The notes under the pieces were generated by a model. It ran no database searches. It saw only the letters and a program-made list of their open reading frames with translations, and had not been told where the DNA came from. Both the position numbers and the translations under genes were made by a program. A stretch of 64,000 nucleotides of DNA from Paenibacillus_E allorhizoplanae (GTDB taxonomy: Bacteria; Bacillota; Bacilli; Paenibacillales; NBRC-103111), in assembly GCF_927798215.1 (NCBI RefSeq), contig NZ_CAKMMW010000002.1, forward strand, positions 703,582-767,581, in the 5' to 3' direction. Shown one piece after another: positions 41,989-49,960 of the stretch. Numbering within the stretch: the stretch's first letter is position 1; every line of letters starts with the position of its first letter.

Positions 41989-43188
41989 TCACCTCATCAT
42001 GACGGAGACATTGCTAATTGTGATCATGATGGTCAGGGCAAGAAAAAACATTAAGCTTACTGCCGCTAACGCTGCAAAAACGTAAATCAAGCTCTTACCA
42101 ATCGTTTGCAGACAAGCAATGATCGGGCTATCGCCTAAGGGCTGCATCAATGCTGCGGATAAGTTGTAGATAAAAGCTAGCGTTAAGATTTTAATCGCTG
42201 GAAACGCGCACAACAGAACGAGAATGACAACACCAACAAGTCCTATTGCATTTTTGACAAGGAGAGAGGCCCCTATCACCGTTTCCGTTGCGTCCGAGAA
42301 CAATCGCCCTACAACAGGCACGAAATTCCCAGTAATGTACTTTGCTGTTCGAATCGCCACACCATCTCTAACCGCACCTGCTGTCCCTTGAATAGAGATG
42401 ACACCAAGGAAAACCGTTACGAACACGCCCAGCATACTTAAACTGACGGTGCGCAGTAGATTTGCTAACTGGGTAACCTTAAACTTATCGCTGAGTGAGC
42501 TAACGATGTGAAGCACAGCCGAGAAAAACAAGAGCGGGAAAACAAACACATATATCGCCGTTCCCACCGAATGAATCATGAACACGATCAGAGGATGAAG
42601 GATGGCCACGGAAGTAACATTACCCATGGATGCTAATAAAGTTAGTAACAAAGGCATGATGGCGAACATGAATTGAATCATAGACGAAATGGCTGTTTTG
42701 GCGTACCCGATCGCAACGCTGAAGCTATTGATGGCGATGATGATCAATACCATATACGTGATCGTGTAACCTAATTTGCTAACCGTATTTCGCTCAAAAG
42801 AGCTTTGCAGCGTCTCCAAAATCATGCTGAAGACGGTCAAAACAACGATGGAAGCTAGTAACTTGCCATTGATGATAATCTCATGAAATACATAGCTTAG
42901 AAGTCCTTTAAAAATACTCTTCATACTAATGCCCTTGGTCCCAAGGAGAAGTTCCATGAAGGTTGGTGGTTTGCTCTCCGGGAAATACCCGCCATATTCC
43001 TTCATTAGCTTATCCCAATATTGCTCTACCGGCTCCGTATTCAAGCGGTTCGCTTGTTCTTGGATGATGATATCTGTAGGCGATTCGGCTGTTAAGGAAC
43101 CCATCAAACCTAGCCACATCCCCATCGATATAATAAACAATAAGATCCACCGGTTGTTCAGCTTCTGGTGCGAATAAAGTAGGTGCAT
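41989..43188 (-). CDS. spoIIIAE: Stage III sporulation protein AE
   Basis: Polytopic membrane protein, the presumed integral pore component of the SpoIIIA complex. About 399 residues with an N-terminal signal-like helix and seven or eight further membrane helices. The conserved stretch LRTVSLSMLGVFVTVFLGVISIQGTAGAVRDGVAIRTAKYITGNFVPVVGRLFSDATET (quoted in part only as a location marker, residues about 240-300) is diagnostic. The ATG at 43188 follows AAGGAG by eight bases. Confidence 0.94.
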   Translation of the reverse strand: MHLLYSHQKLNNRWILLFIISMGMWLGLMGSLTAESPTDIIIQEQANRLNTEPVEQYWDKLMKEYGGYFPESKPPTFMELLLGTKGISMKSIFKGLLSYVFHEIIINGKLLASIVVLTVFSMILETLQSSFERNTVSKLGYTITYMVLIIIAINSFSVAIGYAKTAISSMIQFMFAIMPLLLTLLASMGNVTSVAILHPLIVFMIHSVGTAIYVFVFPLLFFSAVLHIVSSLSDKFKVTQLANLLRTVSLSMLGVFVTVFLGVISIQGTAGAVRDGVAIRTAKYITGNFVPVVGRLFSDATETVIGASLLVKNAIGLVGVVILVLLCAFPAIKILTLAFIYNLSAALMQPLGDSPIIACLQTIGKSLIYVFAALAAVSLMFFLALTIMITISNVSVMMR

Positions 43189-43213
43189 GCGTGTCACTCC
43201 TTAGGTGAATCTT

Positions 43214-43603
43214 CTAAGCAGGGAGCAGTTTAACCACGGTTTCTATGATGACTGTTATGATTGGAATAGCCATAACCATAATGAGTACCTTACCCGACAG
43301 CTCGATTTTGGAAGCTATGGAATCTTGGCCGGCATCCCTAACGATCTGAGCGCCAAACTCGGCGATGTAAGCAACCCCTATAATTTTCAGAATCGTTTTG
43401 AGGAAAACGAGGTTTACGTTCGACTTCACTGCTAAGTCCTCAAGGACTTGGATAACCGAAGAAATTTTGCCTATTAAGAACAAGAATATGACTATGCCCG
43501 TAAAAGCAGCTAATAGAAAGGCGAACATCGGCTTCTGTTCCTTGATGATGAGCGTCAAGATCGTGACGATGAGTCCTAAACCTACGATTTGGATGATTTC
43601 CAT
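43214..43603 (-). CDS. spoIIIAD: Stage III sporulation protein AD
   Basis: A 129-residue membrane protein with four helices (VGLGLIVTILTLIIKE, FAFLLAAFTGIVIFLFLIG and two more). AGGTG lies before the ATG. It lies ten bases downstream of spoIIIAC and has the standard length (133 in B. subtilis). Confidence 0.92.
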   Translation of the reverse strand: MEIIQIVGLGLIVTILTLIIKEQKPMFAFLLAAFTGIVIFLFLIGKISSVIQVLEDLAVKSNVNLVFLKTILKIIGVAYIAEFGAQIVRDAGQDSIASKIELSGKVLIMVMAIPIITVIIETVVKLLPA

Positions 43604-43612
43604 CAGACCACC

Positions 43613-43816
43613 TCATTGGAATAGGAAAATAGTTTTAATTTCTTTGAATAAGTTATCGAGCATACTAACGACCATAAAAAGCACGACCACAAATCCTATG
43701 ACCGTGACCCAGTGTGCCATATCCTCTTTTCCCATCTGCTTCAACACCGAATGGATCATCGCGATGATGATTCCGATGCCGGCGATTTGGAAAATGGCGT
43801 TCACATCTACATTCAT
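43613..43816 (-). CDS. spoIIIAC: Stage III sporulation protein AC
   Basis: A 67-residue protein with two membrane helices (FQIAGIGIIIAMIHSVLKQMG and WVTVIGFVVVLFMVVSML). The ATG at 43816 follows GAGGTG; the B. subtilis protein is 68 residues. It is similar to the N-terminal half of SpoIIIAD, as in all SpoIIIA operons. Confidence 0.92.
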   Translation of the reverse strand: MNVDVNAIFQIAGIGIIIAMIHSVLKQMGKEDMAHWVTVIGFVVVLFMVVSMLDNLFKEIKTIFLFQ

Positions 43817-43873
43817 TCCTGGCACCTCACTCCGCCTTCAAGGAACTTGTCATCCAGGGATAAATGATCCCCA

Positions 43874-44392
43874 CTAATACATCAAAATTACGACCAACGC
43901 TCCGATGAGGACACCTAGGCTTTTCCACATTTTCTCGTAACGTTGCTGCTCATCCCTGGCATCCGTCTCTTCCGATTGAAGTTGGCTCATCGCAAGTCGC
44001 AAGTGTTTGATTTGGTCACTTCGATCTGAGAGCCCCAGCACAGGGCCGAGCCCAAGAATTACTTCTTGCTCTGCCTGCCGCATAGAGGTTCTTGCCCAGA
44101 CTTCGTTCACTGTCATTTGCCATAGATCCTTAGTCGATTCACCATTGCTTCCGAGCAAACGCTCTGACATTAAACGAAATAAAGTCGAAAGCGGATCAGC
44201 AACTTGTTTGCTTAATGAAGCGAAAGCTTCAGGAAGCGGCGTAAGCGCGTAGGCAATTTCCGTCTCCATTCGGCCAAGCGCGCCAATAAGTATACGAATT
44301 TGCTTGGGTCGTCTTACATAGTGAGCAGCTTGCATAAACCCATACATCGACGCTGCTCCGAAGATCAGTACTCCTCCAACGAATTTCAGCAT
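43874..44392 (-). CDS. spoIIIAB: Stage III sporulation protein AB
   Basis: A 172-residue membrane protein related to type II/IV secretion GspF domains, with an N-terminal helix (VGGVLIFGAASMYGFMQAA), a helical cytoplasmic body (RQIRILIGALGRMETEIAYALTPLPEA, quoted in part) and a C-terminal helix (LGVLIGALVVILMY). The ATG at 44392 follows AAGGA; a start two codons earlier is also possible. Confidence 0.92.
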   Translation of the reverse strand: MLKFVGGVLIFGAASMYGFMQAAHYVRRPKQIRILIGALGRMETEIAYALTPLPEAFASLSKQVADPLSTLFRLMSERLLGSNGESTKDLWQMTVNEVWARTSMRQAEQEVILGLGPVLGLSDRSDQIKHLRLAMSQLQSEETDARDEQQRYEKMWKSLGVLIGALVVILMY

Positions 44393-44413
44393 CTTCATCG
44401 TCCTTTGCGTTCG

Positions 44414-45382
44414 TCATCCATCTCCCATTGCCTTACCTTGTTGATCCAAGATCCGAAAGGAAGCTGAAGCACCTTTTCTTCGCTGCAGGATCACATATTT
44501 CGTAAACACACCTGACTCCATTAACTCCCTAAGAACTGGACGTCTACGGACATCTTCATAGCTTGCTCCATGTGCTGTCGCTAGAACACGAATCCCCGTG
44601 TGAACCGCTTCATGAATCGCAAATGCATCCTCAACTCGTCCAATCTCATCGACGATGAGCACCTCAGGTGATAAGGAACGAATCATCATCATCATCCCTT
44701 CAGCTTTCGGACAACCATCTAGCACATCTGTGCGAGGTCCTAAGTCGAATCTCGGTACGCCTTTGACACAAGCAGCCAATTCGGAGCGTTCATCTACGAT
44801 GCCTACTTTTTTGCCTGATAGTGAGCTATGCCTAGCCCCCCATTCGCCTCGGCTAATCAGCCTGGCCAAATCACGAATTAAAGTGGTCTTCCCTTGCTGC
44901 GGCGGTGAGATGATCAGGGTATGATGAATGTTTCCGATGCTCTGATCTACCAGATACGGTAAAATCTCCTGACCCACACCTTGAATTTCGCGCGCGATCC
45001 GAATGTTAAAAGAACTCACATCGCGTATTTGCTTCACTTGACCTTGGTCGAGAATCGTACGACCAGCAAGTCCAACTCGATGACCACCTGAAACGGTGAT
45101 GTAACCTCTGCGCAGTTCTTCCTCAAACGTGTACAACGAATGATTTGTTAGGATCTCAAGTAGTGTCAGACAATCTTGCCTGGACGGCTTGTATGCCAAA
45201 GCTTCTTGGGTGATCATTTGCCCACGCTCGCTAATGAAGGCATATCGGTCAGCCCAGCTAATTTCAAGAGGACGTGACTCTCTCACCCTGATCTCCTCCA
45301 CACTAGCTTGTACGTTCGGTGGAAGTTCGCTTAGCATGAATCGGATGTTCTGCGGCAACAAATGTGAAATACTCGCTAGCAT
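44414..45382 (-). CDS. spoIIIAA: Stage III sporulation protein AA (ring ATPase)
   Basis: Cytoplasmic ATPase, the presumed motor of the SpoIIIA channel. The 322-residue protein has the Walker A motif SPPQQGKTTLIRDLAR near residue 155, Walker B EVLIVDEIGRVED and an N-terminal KH-like region (SASFRILDQQGK at the C-terminus). The ATG at 45382 follows GGAGG by ten bases; a TTG six codons upstream overlaps that site. It is the first gene of the eight-gene operon; a sigma-E promoter candidate lies 40-70 bases upstream. Confidence 0.95.
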   Translation of the reverse strand: MLASISHLLPQNIRFMLSELPPNVQASVEEIRVRESRPLEISWADRYAFISERGQMITQEALAYKPSRQDCLTLLEILTNHSLYTFEEELRRGYITVSGGHRVGLAGRTILDQGQVKQIRDVSSFNIRIAREIQGVGQEILPYLVDQSIGNIHHTLIISPPQQGKTTLIRDLARLISRGEWGARHSSLSGKKVGIVDERSELAACVKGVPRFDLGPRTDVLDGCPKAEGMMMMIRSLSPEVLIVDEIGRVEDAFAIHEAVHTGIRVLATAHGASYEDVRRRPVLRELMESGVFTKYVILQRRKGASASFRILDQQGKAMGDG

Positions 45383-45422
45383 TGGGAGACAGCCCTCCAA
45401 GTTGTCCAGTCTTCTATATTCA

Positions 45423-45450
45423 TTTCTATGCTTACTAGAAAGAAATATGA
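45423..45450 (-). promoter_or_regulatory. Candidate sigma-E promoter of the spoIIIA operon
   Basis: Minus-strand TCATATT (-35, 45444-45450, full match to kmATATT), 13-base spacer, CATAGAAA (-10, 45423-45430, six of seven specified bases of CATACAnT). The spacer is one or two bases shorter than usual. It lies 41 bases upstream of the spoIIIAA start, overlapping the end of yqhV. The B. subtilis operon is under sigma-E. Confidence 0.55.
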
Positions 45451-45454
45451 CTTA

Positions 45455-45718
45455 TTACTTTTTAATAATCCCAATAAACAAACAACTAACCCCTGCTATG
45501 ATCCACAACATCTTTCCATATGATAGCTTGTCAGCCACGCCTACTAATCCGATCGTTGTCGTAGTTAATAGTACTAGAGGACCTACTAGTGCTAGAGCTG
45601 AATTCACCAACAGCGCCTTCTCAATCGTCGCCAGTCTGAGCATAAGAATAGCAGCAATAATTTCGATGCTCCCTGACATCAGCCGCAAGGAAGCCATCGT
45701 GAGTACAATCTTGTTCAT
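45455..45718 (-). CDS. yqhV: DUF2619 (YqhV-like) membrane protein
   Basis: An 87-residue protein with three membrane helices and the opening LRLMSGSIEIIAAILMLRLATIEKAL, the DUF2619/YqhV signature (quoted in part). It is always found immediately upstream of spoIIIAA. AGGAGG lies eight bases before the ATG. The function is unknown. Confidence 0.85.
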   Translation of the reverse strand: MNKIVLTMASLRLMSGSIEIIAAILMLRLATIEKALLVNSALALVGPLVLLTTTTIGLVGVADKLSYGKMLWIIAGVSCLFIGIIKK

Positions 45719-45849
45719 GAACTATAACACCTCCTAAAAGTTCTGTAGCACATGCAAGCGAAGCGGAATAGTGCAGCACAAAACTAGCTTCGAAAGCATA
45801 CGCTTTTCCCTACCTTATGCGAGCTCGTCTCATTTTAGGCATGCTGGGC

Positions 45850-45877
45850 ACCTCCATTTGTGCTCATGCATATGCTG
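45850..45877 (+). promoter_or_regulatory. Candidate sigma-K promoter of comA-comB
   Basis: AC at 45850-45851, a 17-base spacer, then CATATGCTG at 45869-45877, compared with the sigma-K consensus CATAnnnTA (one mismatch, TG for TA). The comA start is 44 bases downstream. Late mother-cell expression would fit sulfolactate accumulation in spores. Confidence 0.4.
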
Positions 45878-45920
45878 AACACATAATTGATCCTTCGAAG
45901 GACAGTGAGGAGAAATACCG

Positions 45921-46724
45921 ATGGAAGTGACCTCTCAATTAAAATGGAACCCCGTTCTAGCCGACCCTACAGGAAAAAGGCAGCCGAAACCAAGAACGTT
46001 GGGGAAAACAATGGTGATGGATAAGGGGCTTGGCATGCTTGCTTTTCAGGATTTGCTCCAAACCTCTAGCAGCCATGTGGATATGATCAAACTCGGTTTC
46101 GGCACTTCACCGCTTTATCCGCAATCCGTGCTGCGGAGCAAAATAAACCTAGCTAAAGAGAATAACATTCTCATTTATCCAGGAGGTACTTTTCTGGAAG
46201 TGGCTGTAACCCAGAATGCGGTAGATTCATTTTTTGACATGATACTTGCACTCGGCTTTAATGGCGTTGAAATATCTGACGGCACCATTCAAATGGATCG
46301 TAGACAACGGAATAAATTAATTACCAGAGGGTTAGATGAAGGGTTAGAAGTCGTTACGGAGTACGGAAAAAAAGGATGGGGCTCCTCCATAGAGTTAGCA
46401 GAATTAATTGATACAGTCTTAATCGATTCGGAATTAGGTGCTTCCCTTGTCACGATTGAAGCGCGTGAGTCGGGCATGGGTGTTGGCATTTTCGATGGGG
46501 AAGGGAAATGCAAAGATGAGGAATTGCATAGCGTGCTTGCTTCCATATCAGGTGATAAGCTCTTATGGGAAGCACCGCAAAAAAGCCAACAAGTGCACCT
46601 GATCAACTCCCTCGGTCCCGATATTCACTTAGGCAATATTTCCCCAGATGAAGTTATTGCATTAGAAGCTTTGAGGAGAGGACTGCGTTCTGACACGTTG
46701 TCCTTAGGTACCAGAAAGGATTAG
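45921..46724 (+). CDS. comA: Phosphosulfolactate synthase (ComA/YitD-like)
   Basis: Adds sulfite to phosphoenolpyruvate to give (2R)-phospho-3-sulfolactate. The TIM-barrel protein has 267 residues. Family features are RTLGKTMVMDKGLG, HVDMIKLGFGTSPLYP, NNILIYPGGTFLEVA, FNGVEISDGTIQM and VTIEARESGMGVGIFD. In methanogens this begins coenzyme M synthesis; in B. subtilis the yitCD pair makes sulfolactate stored in spores, the likely role here. GAGGAG precedes the ATG. comB follows after three bases. comA here is unrelated to competence ComA. Confidence 0.88.
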   Translation: MEVTSQLKWNPVLADPTGKRQPKPRTLGKTMVMDKGLGMLAFQDLLQTSSSHVDMIKLGFGTSPLYPQSVLRSKINLAKENNILIYPGGTFLEVAVTQNAVDSFFDMILALGFNGVEISDGTIQMDRRQRNKLITRGLDEGLEVVTEYGKKGWGSSIELAELIDTVLIDSELGASLVTIEARESGMGVGIFDGEGKCKDEELHSVLASISGDKLLWEAPQKSQQVHLINSLGPDIHLGNISPDEVIALEALRRGLRSDTLSLGTRKD

Positions 46725-46727
46725 CAC

Positions 46728-47447
46728 ATGCATATCGAGGTGATCGCCAACATCGGCGAAGCAAGAAGTGACGAGTTTCTCCATAAAACCGTCATTGTCG
46801 TTGATGTTTTACGTGCAACCAGCACAATCATCATCGCTTTGATGAATGGCAGCAAGGGGGTAGTCCCTGTGGATACGGTTATAAAAGCGAAGGAATTGGC
46901 GAGAGATGGCGATTTGCTTGGTGGGGAGCGCTATTGTAAAAAAATTCCTGGCTTTGATTTCGGCAATTCACCACTTGAGTACACACGCGAAGTCGTCCAA
47001 GGCAAACGCATCATCTTGACGACTACTAATGGCACAAGAGGGATTCAGAAAGCGATAAAAGCCGATCGTGTGCTTGCAGGAGCCATCATTAACGGCAAAG
47101 CCACTGCTTCCGCAGCAATCGATCTTAAACGGGACACAGTGATCGTTTGTGCAGGTACGCAAGATGTATTCTCATTAGAGGACGGCCTCTGTGCCGGCCT
47201 CATCCTGAATGAAATCGCGATTCTACTTGGGGAGCAGCACATGATAACGAATGACTTCGGTCTAGCAATGCGAGGTTGCTATCTCGAAGCTAAGAATCAC
47301 TTATTCGAGACCATACTCGCTTGCAGCAACGGTAAAAAAATGAAAAAGTCCGGTTTCCTCGCGGATGTCGAACTTTGTGCCAAGACGAATATAACGGAAT
47401 GCGTTCCCGTTCTGGAACACGATCAGATGGTTCCTTTTGGGCGCTAG
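46728..47447 (+). CDS. comB: 2-phosphosulfolactate phosphatase (ComB/YitC-like)
   Basis: Removes phosphate from phosphosulfolactate to give 3-sulfolactate. The 239-residue protein has the ComB-family VIVVDVLRATSTIIIALMNGS and TTTNGTRGIQKAIKAD, VIVCAGTQDVFSLEDGLCAG and a C-terminal KTNITECVPVL stretch. It starts three bases after comA, so the two are an operon. The next step (sulfolactate dehydrogenase, needed for coenzyme M in archaea) is not encoded nearby. Confidence 0.88.
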   Translation: MHIEVIANIGEARSDEFLHKTVIVVDVLRATSTIIIALMNGSKGVVPVDTVIKAKELARDGDLLGGERYCKKIPGFDFGNSPLEYTREVVQGKRIILTTTNGTRGIQKAIKADRVLAGAIINGKATASAAIDLKRDTVIVCAGTQDVFSLEDGLCAGLILNEIAILLGEQHMITNDFGLAMRGCYLEAKNHLFETILACSNGKKMKKSGFLADVELCAKTNITECVPVLEHDQMVPFGR

Positions 47448-47525
47448 TCCCCCTTACCATGCGTTCTAAATACAAGCCCCTTTCATAAACTTAAATGACG
47501 ACGATGAGGACAAGGGGTTATGTAT

Positions 47526-47990
47526 ATGAATGGTGATATGCTCTTAGTTATTCTAATTATTATTGGACTCATAGGCCGTTCTCCGATCATTACAACTGCG
47601 GCTTGTCTTTTACTGGCCATTAAGTTAATTGGTCTCGATCGCTATTTCCCTACTATGGAACGTAGAGGTCTCGAGCTCGGCTTGCTGTTCCTGACAATCG
47701 GTGTTTTGATTCCATTTGCTAGTGACCGTATTTCGATGAAAGATATCCTCTACGTCTTCACAACATGGCCTGGCATCATTGCCCTCGTGGGCGGAGCGAT
47801 AGCCACCTATATGAATGGAAAAGGTTTGGAGTTACTAAAAGTAGACCCACAATTAATTGTGGGTCTTGTCCTTGGTTCTATATTTGGCATTTTATTTATG
47901 CGCGGCATTCCGGTAGGACCATTAATGGCTGCCGGAATAACGGCATTTCTATTGAAGATTGCTTATTTCATCGCGGACAAACTCCATTAG
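47526..47990 (+). CDS. DUF441 (YtwI-like) membrane protein
   Basis: A 154-residue polytopic membrane protein with four or five helices (MLLVILIIIGLIGRSPIITTAACLLLAIKL to the C-terminal GPLMAAGITAFLLKIAYFIAD). This is the DUF441 family (B. subtilis YtwI). The ATG at 47526 has the better spacing to AAGGGG; an ATG two codons earlier is too close. It lies 78 bases after comB on the same strand and is convergent with lysC. Any link to sulfolactate export is speculation. Confidence 0.82.
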   Translation: MNGDMLLVILIIIGLIGRSPIITTAACLLLAIKLIGLDRYFPTMERRGLELGLLFLTIGVLIPFASDRISMKDILYVFTTWPGIIALVGGAIATYMNGKGLELLKVDPQLIVGLVLGSIFGILFMRGIPVGPLMAAGITAFLLKIAYFIADKLH

Positions 47991-47999
47991 TTTTCCAAA

Positions 48000-49256
48000 T
48001 TATCTGCGATCTTCTGGCCCACCAACGAAGGCTTGCTCTGCTGTGTCTAAGCCGTATGCTGTGTGAAGAGCACGAATCACATCTGTTAAGTTCGTATTGT
48101 CAATAACACAAGACATTTTAATCTCTGATGTACTTACCAATGAGATAGTAATACCAAGATCAGAAATGACTTTGAACATTGTAGCTGCAACACCTGGTGA
48201 GCTAACCATACCTGCACCAACGATCGAAACCTTAACAAGATCAACTTCGGACGTCACTTCACGGAAACCAACTTCAGCACGAATTTGTTCAATAACATCT
48301 AGCGCTTTCTCACGATCCGCCAATGTCGTTGTGAAAGAGAAATCCGCAGATCCGTTAATCACACCGCTTTGAACGATAATGTCCACGTCAATTTGCACTT
48401 CAGCAAGTGCTAGGAAAACTTTAGCAAGCTGACCTGGTTTCTCAGGAACACCCAGAATACTAATTCTTGCTACATTTTTGTCATAAGCGATGCCACGAAC
48501 GACGATTCCTTGCTCCATCACTGCTTCCTCCTTCACATTGGTGCCTTCATTGTAATTAAAACTTGAACGCACCACGAGGGTCACGTTGTAATTTTTCGCA
48601 TACTCGACTGCGCGAGGATGAAGAACTGCAGCTCCAAGGTTAGCAAGCTCCAACATTTCATCATAGGAAATTTCAGCAAGCTTTCTAGCTACTTTCACAA
48701 TCCGAGGATCAGTTGAATAAATGCCATCAACATCAGTATAAATTTCACAAAGATCCGCTTTGATCGCAGCAGCAAGTGCTACTGCTGTAGTATCGGAGCC
48801 GCCGCGGCCCAACGTAGTAATCTCACCTGCTTCAGTCATCCCTTGGAAACCAGCTACGATGACAACATTCCCTTGTTCAATCGCATTCAGGACACGATGA
48901 GGCCCAATATCCGTAATTCTCGCTTTCCCGTGAACTGGCTCTGTATAAATGCCACTTTGCCACCCAGTGTACGAAACCGCTTGTTCACCAAGATTATGTA
49001 TGGCCATCGATAAAAGCGCTACGGAAACTTGCTCGCCCGTCGTCAACAACATATCCATTTCACGAGCCGGTGGGGCTCCATCGTAAATTTGCTTAGACAA
49101 GTCGATTAAATCATCCGTTGTATCACCCATCGCTGAAACGACAACAACACAGCTGTGTCCAGCTTGTTTACGCTCCACGATTCTTTTTGCAACTCGTTTC
49201 ATTCGCTCCGCATCACCGACAGAGCTACCGCCAAATTTCATCACTATAAGAGACAA
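48000..49256 (-). CDS. lysC: Aspartate kinase (monofunctional, ACT-regulated)
   Basis: Phosphorylates aspartate for lysine, threonine, methionine and dipicolinate synthesis. It has 418 residues from a TTG start ten bases after AGGAG (MSLIVMKFGGSSVGDAERM). Kinase motifs KFGGSSVGD and GRGGSDTTAVALAAA are followed by two ACT domains (from about residue 270), so allosteric feedback by lysine (and perhaps threonine) is expected. There is no room for a lysine riboswitch upstream. In B. subtilis this gene lies elsewhere. Confidence 0.92.
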   Translation of the reverse strand: MSLIVMKFGGSSVGDAERMKRVAKRIVERKQAGHSCVVVVSAMGDTTDDLIDLSKQIYDGAPPAREMDMLLTTGEQVSVALLSMAIHNLGEQAVSYTGWQSGIYTEPVHGKARITDIGPHRVLNAIEQGNVVIVAGFQGMTEAGEITTLGRGGSDTTAVALAAAIKADLCEIYTDVDGIYSTDPRIVKVARKLAEISYDEMLELANLGAAVLHPRAVEYAKNYNVTLVVRSSFNYNEGTNVKEEAVMEQGIVVRGIAYDKNVARISILGVPEKPGQLAKVFLALAEVQIDVDIIVQSGVINGSADFSFTTTLADREKALDVIEQIRAEVGFREVTSEVDLVKVSIVGAGMVSSPGVAATMFKVISDLGITISLVSTSEIKMSCVIDNTNLTDVIRALHTAYGLDTAEQAFVGGPEDRR

Positions 49257-49334
49257 AGCTGACCCACTCCTAACGCATACTAGTGCATAACAATTCAATA
49301 TTATAGCATACAATTGACTGACTGTGGTAAGAAA

Positions 49335-49376
49335 AGAAAAAAAGCCTTTCGGACTCCCCGGAGTCAGAAAGGCTTT
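49335..49376 (-). terminator. Strong terminator after efp
   Basis: Stem AAAGCCTTTC/GAAAGGCTTT with an inner GACTCC/GGAGTC hairpin and a long T-run on the minus strand, directly after the efp stop. It closes the aroQ-pepQ-efp unit and isolates lysC. Confidence 0.92.
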
Positions 49377-49381
49377 GCTTT

Positions 49382-49945
49382 TTAGTTGCTCGCGCGTGAA
49401 AGGTATTTGCCGTCATCTGTATCAACGGAAAGAACATCGCCTTCGTTGATGAAAAGTGGCACCATTACGTTAAGGCCTGTTTCCACTTTCGCATTTTTCA
49501 ATGCACCTTGTGCTGTGTTTCCTTTAACACTTGCATCGGTTTCGATAACTTTCAAATCAACGCTCTTCGGAAGGTTAATCCCTAGGATTTCCCCTTGGTA
49601 GCTCATGATTTTGATGTTCATGTTTTCTTTCAAGAAGTTCAATTCCCATTTCAATTGCTCGTGGGCAAGCGAAATCTGATCGTAAGTTTCCGTATCCATG
49701 AACGTGTACTCGTCGCCAGCTGCGTACAGGTACTGCATTTCACGGTTTTCGATGTGAGCACGTCCAACGTTCTCACCTGCACGGAATGTACGCTCAACAG
49801 TGTTACCGTTGCGTAGGTTTTTGAGTTTGGAGCGCACGAATGCAGCACCTTTACCTGGTTTAACGTGTTGGAAATCTAGAACAGTAAAAATATCATGTTC
49901 AACTTCAATTGTCAGACCTGTTTTAAAATCGTTTACTGATATCAC
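49382..49945 (-). CDS. efp: Translation elongation factor P
   Basis: Rescues ribosomes stalled at polyproline stretches. The 187-residue protein has KOW-like domain I with the loop HVKPGKGAAF, where Lys32 is the expected modification site (aminopentanolylated in B. subtilis), and two OB domains. The start is GTG eight bases after GGAGG. It follows pepQ by 15 bases, the conserved yqhT-efp arrangement. Confidence 0.96.
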   Translation of the reverse strand: MISVNDFKTGLTIEVEHDIFTVLDFQHVKPGKGAAFVRSKLKNLRNGNTVERTFRAGENVGRAHIENREMQYLYAAGDEYTFMDTETYDQISLAHEQLKWELNFLKENMNIKIMSYQGEILGINLPKSVDLKVIETDASVKGNTAQGALKNAKVETGLNVMVPLFINEGDVLSVDTDDGKYLSRASN

Positions 49946-49960
49946 TTGTAAATCCCTCCG

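Noticed and set aside
45841..45920. Sigma-E promoter for comA
   Set aside because: A CATAATT element is present, but no ATA-type -35 lies at an acceptable distance; the sigma-K-like reading fits better.
49257..49334. Possible lysine riboswitch upstream of lysC
   Set aside because: Only about 80 bases separate the lysC start from the efp terminator, too short for the lysine aptamer, and no characteristic motif is present.
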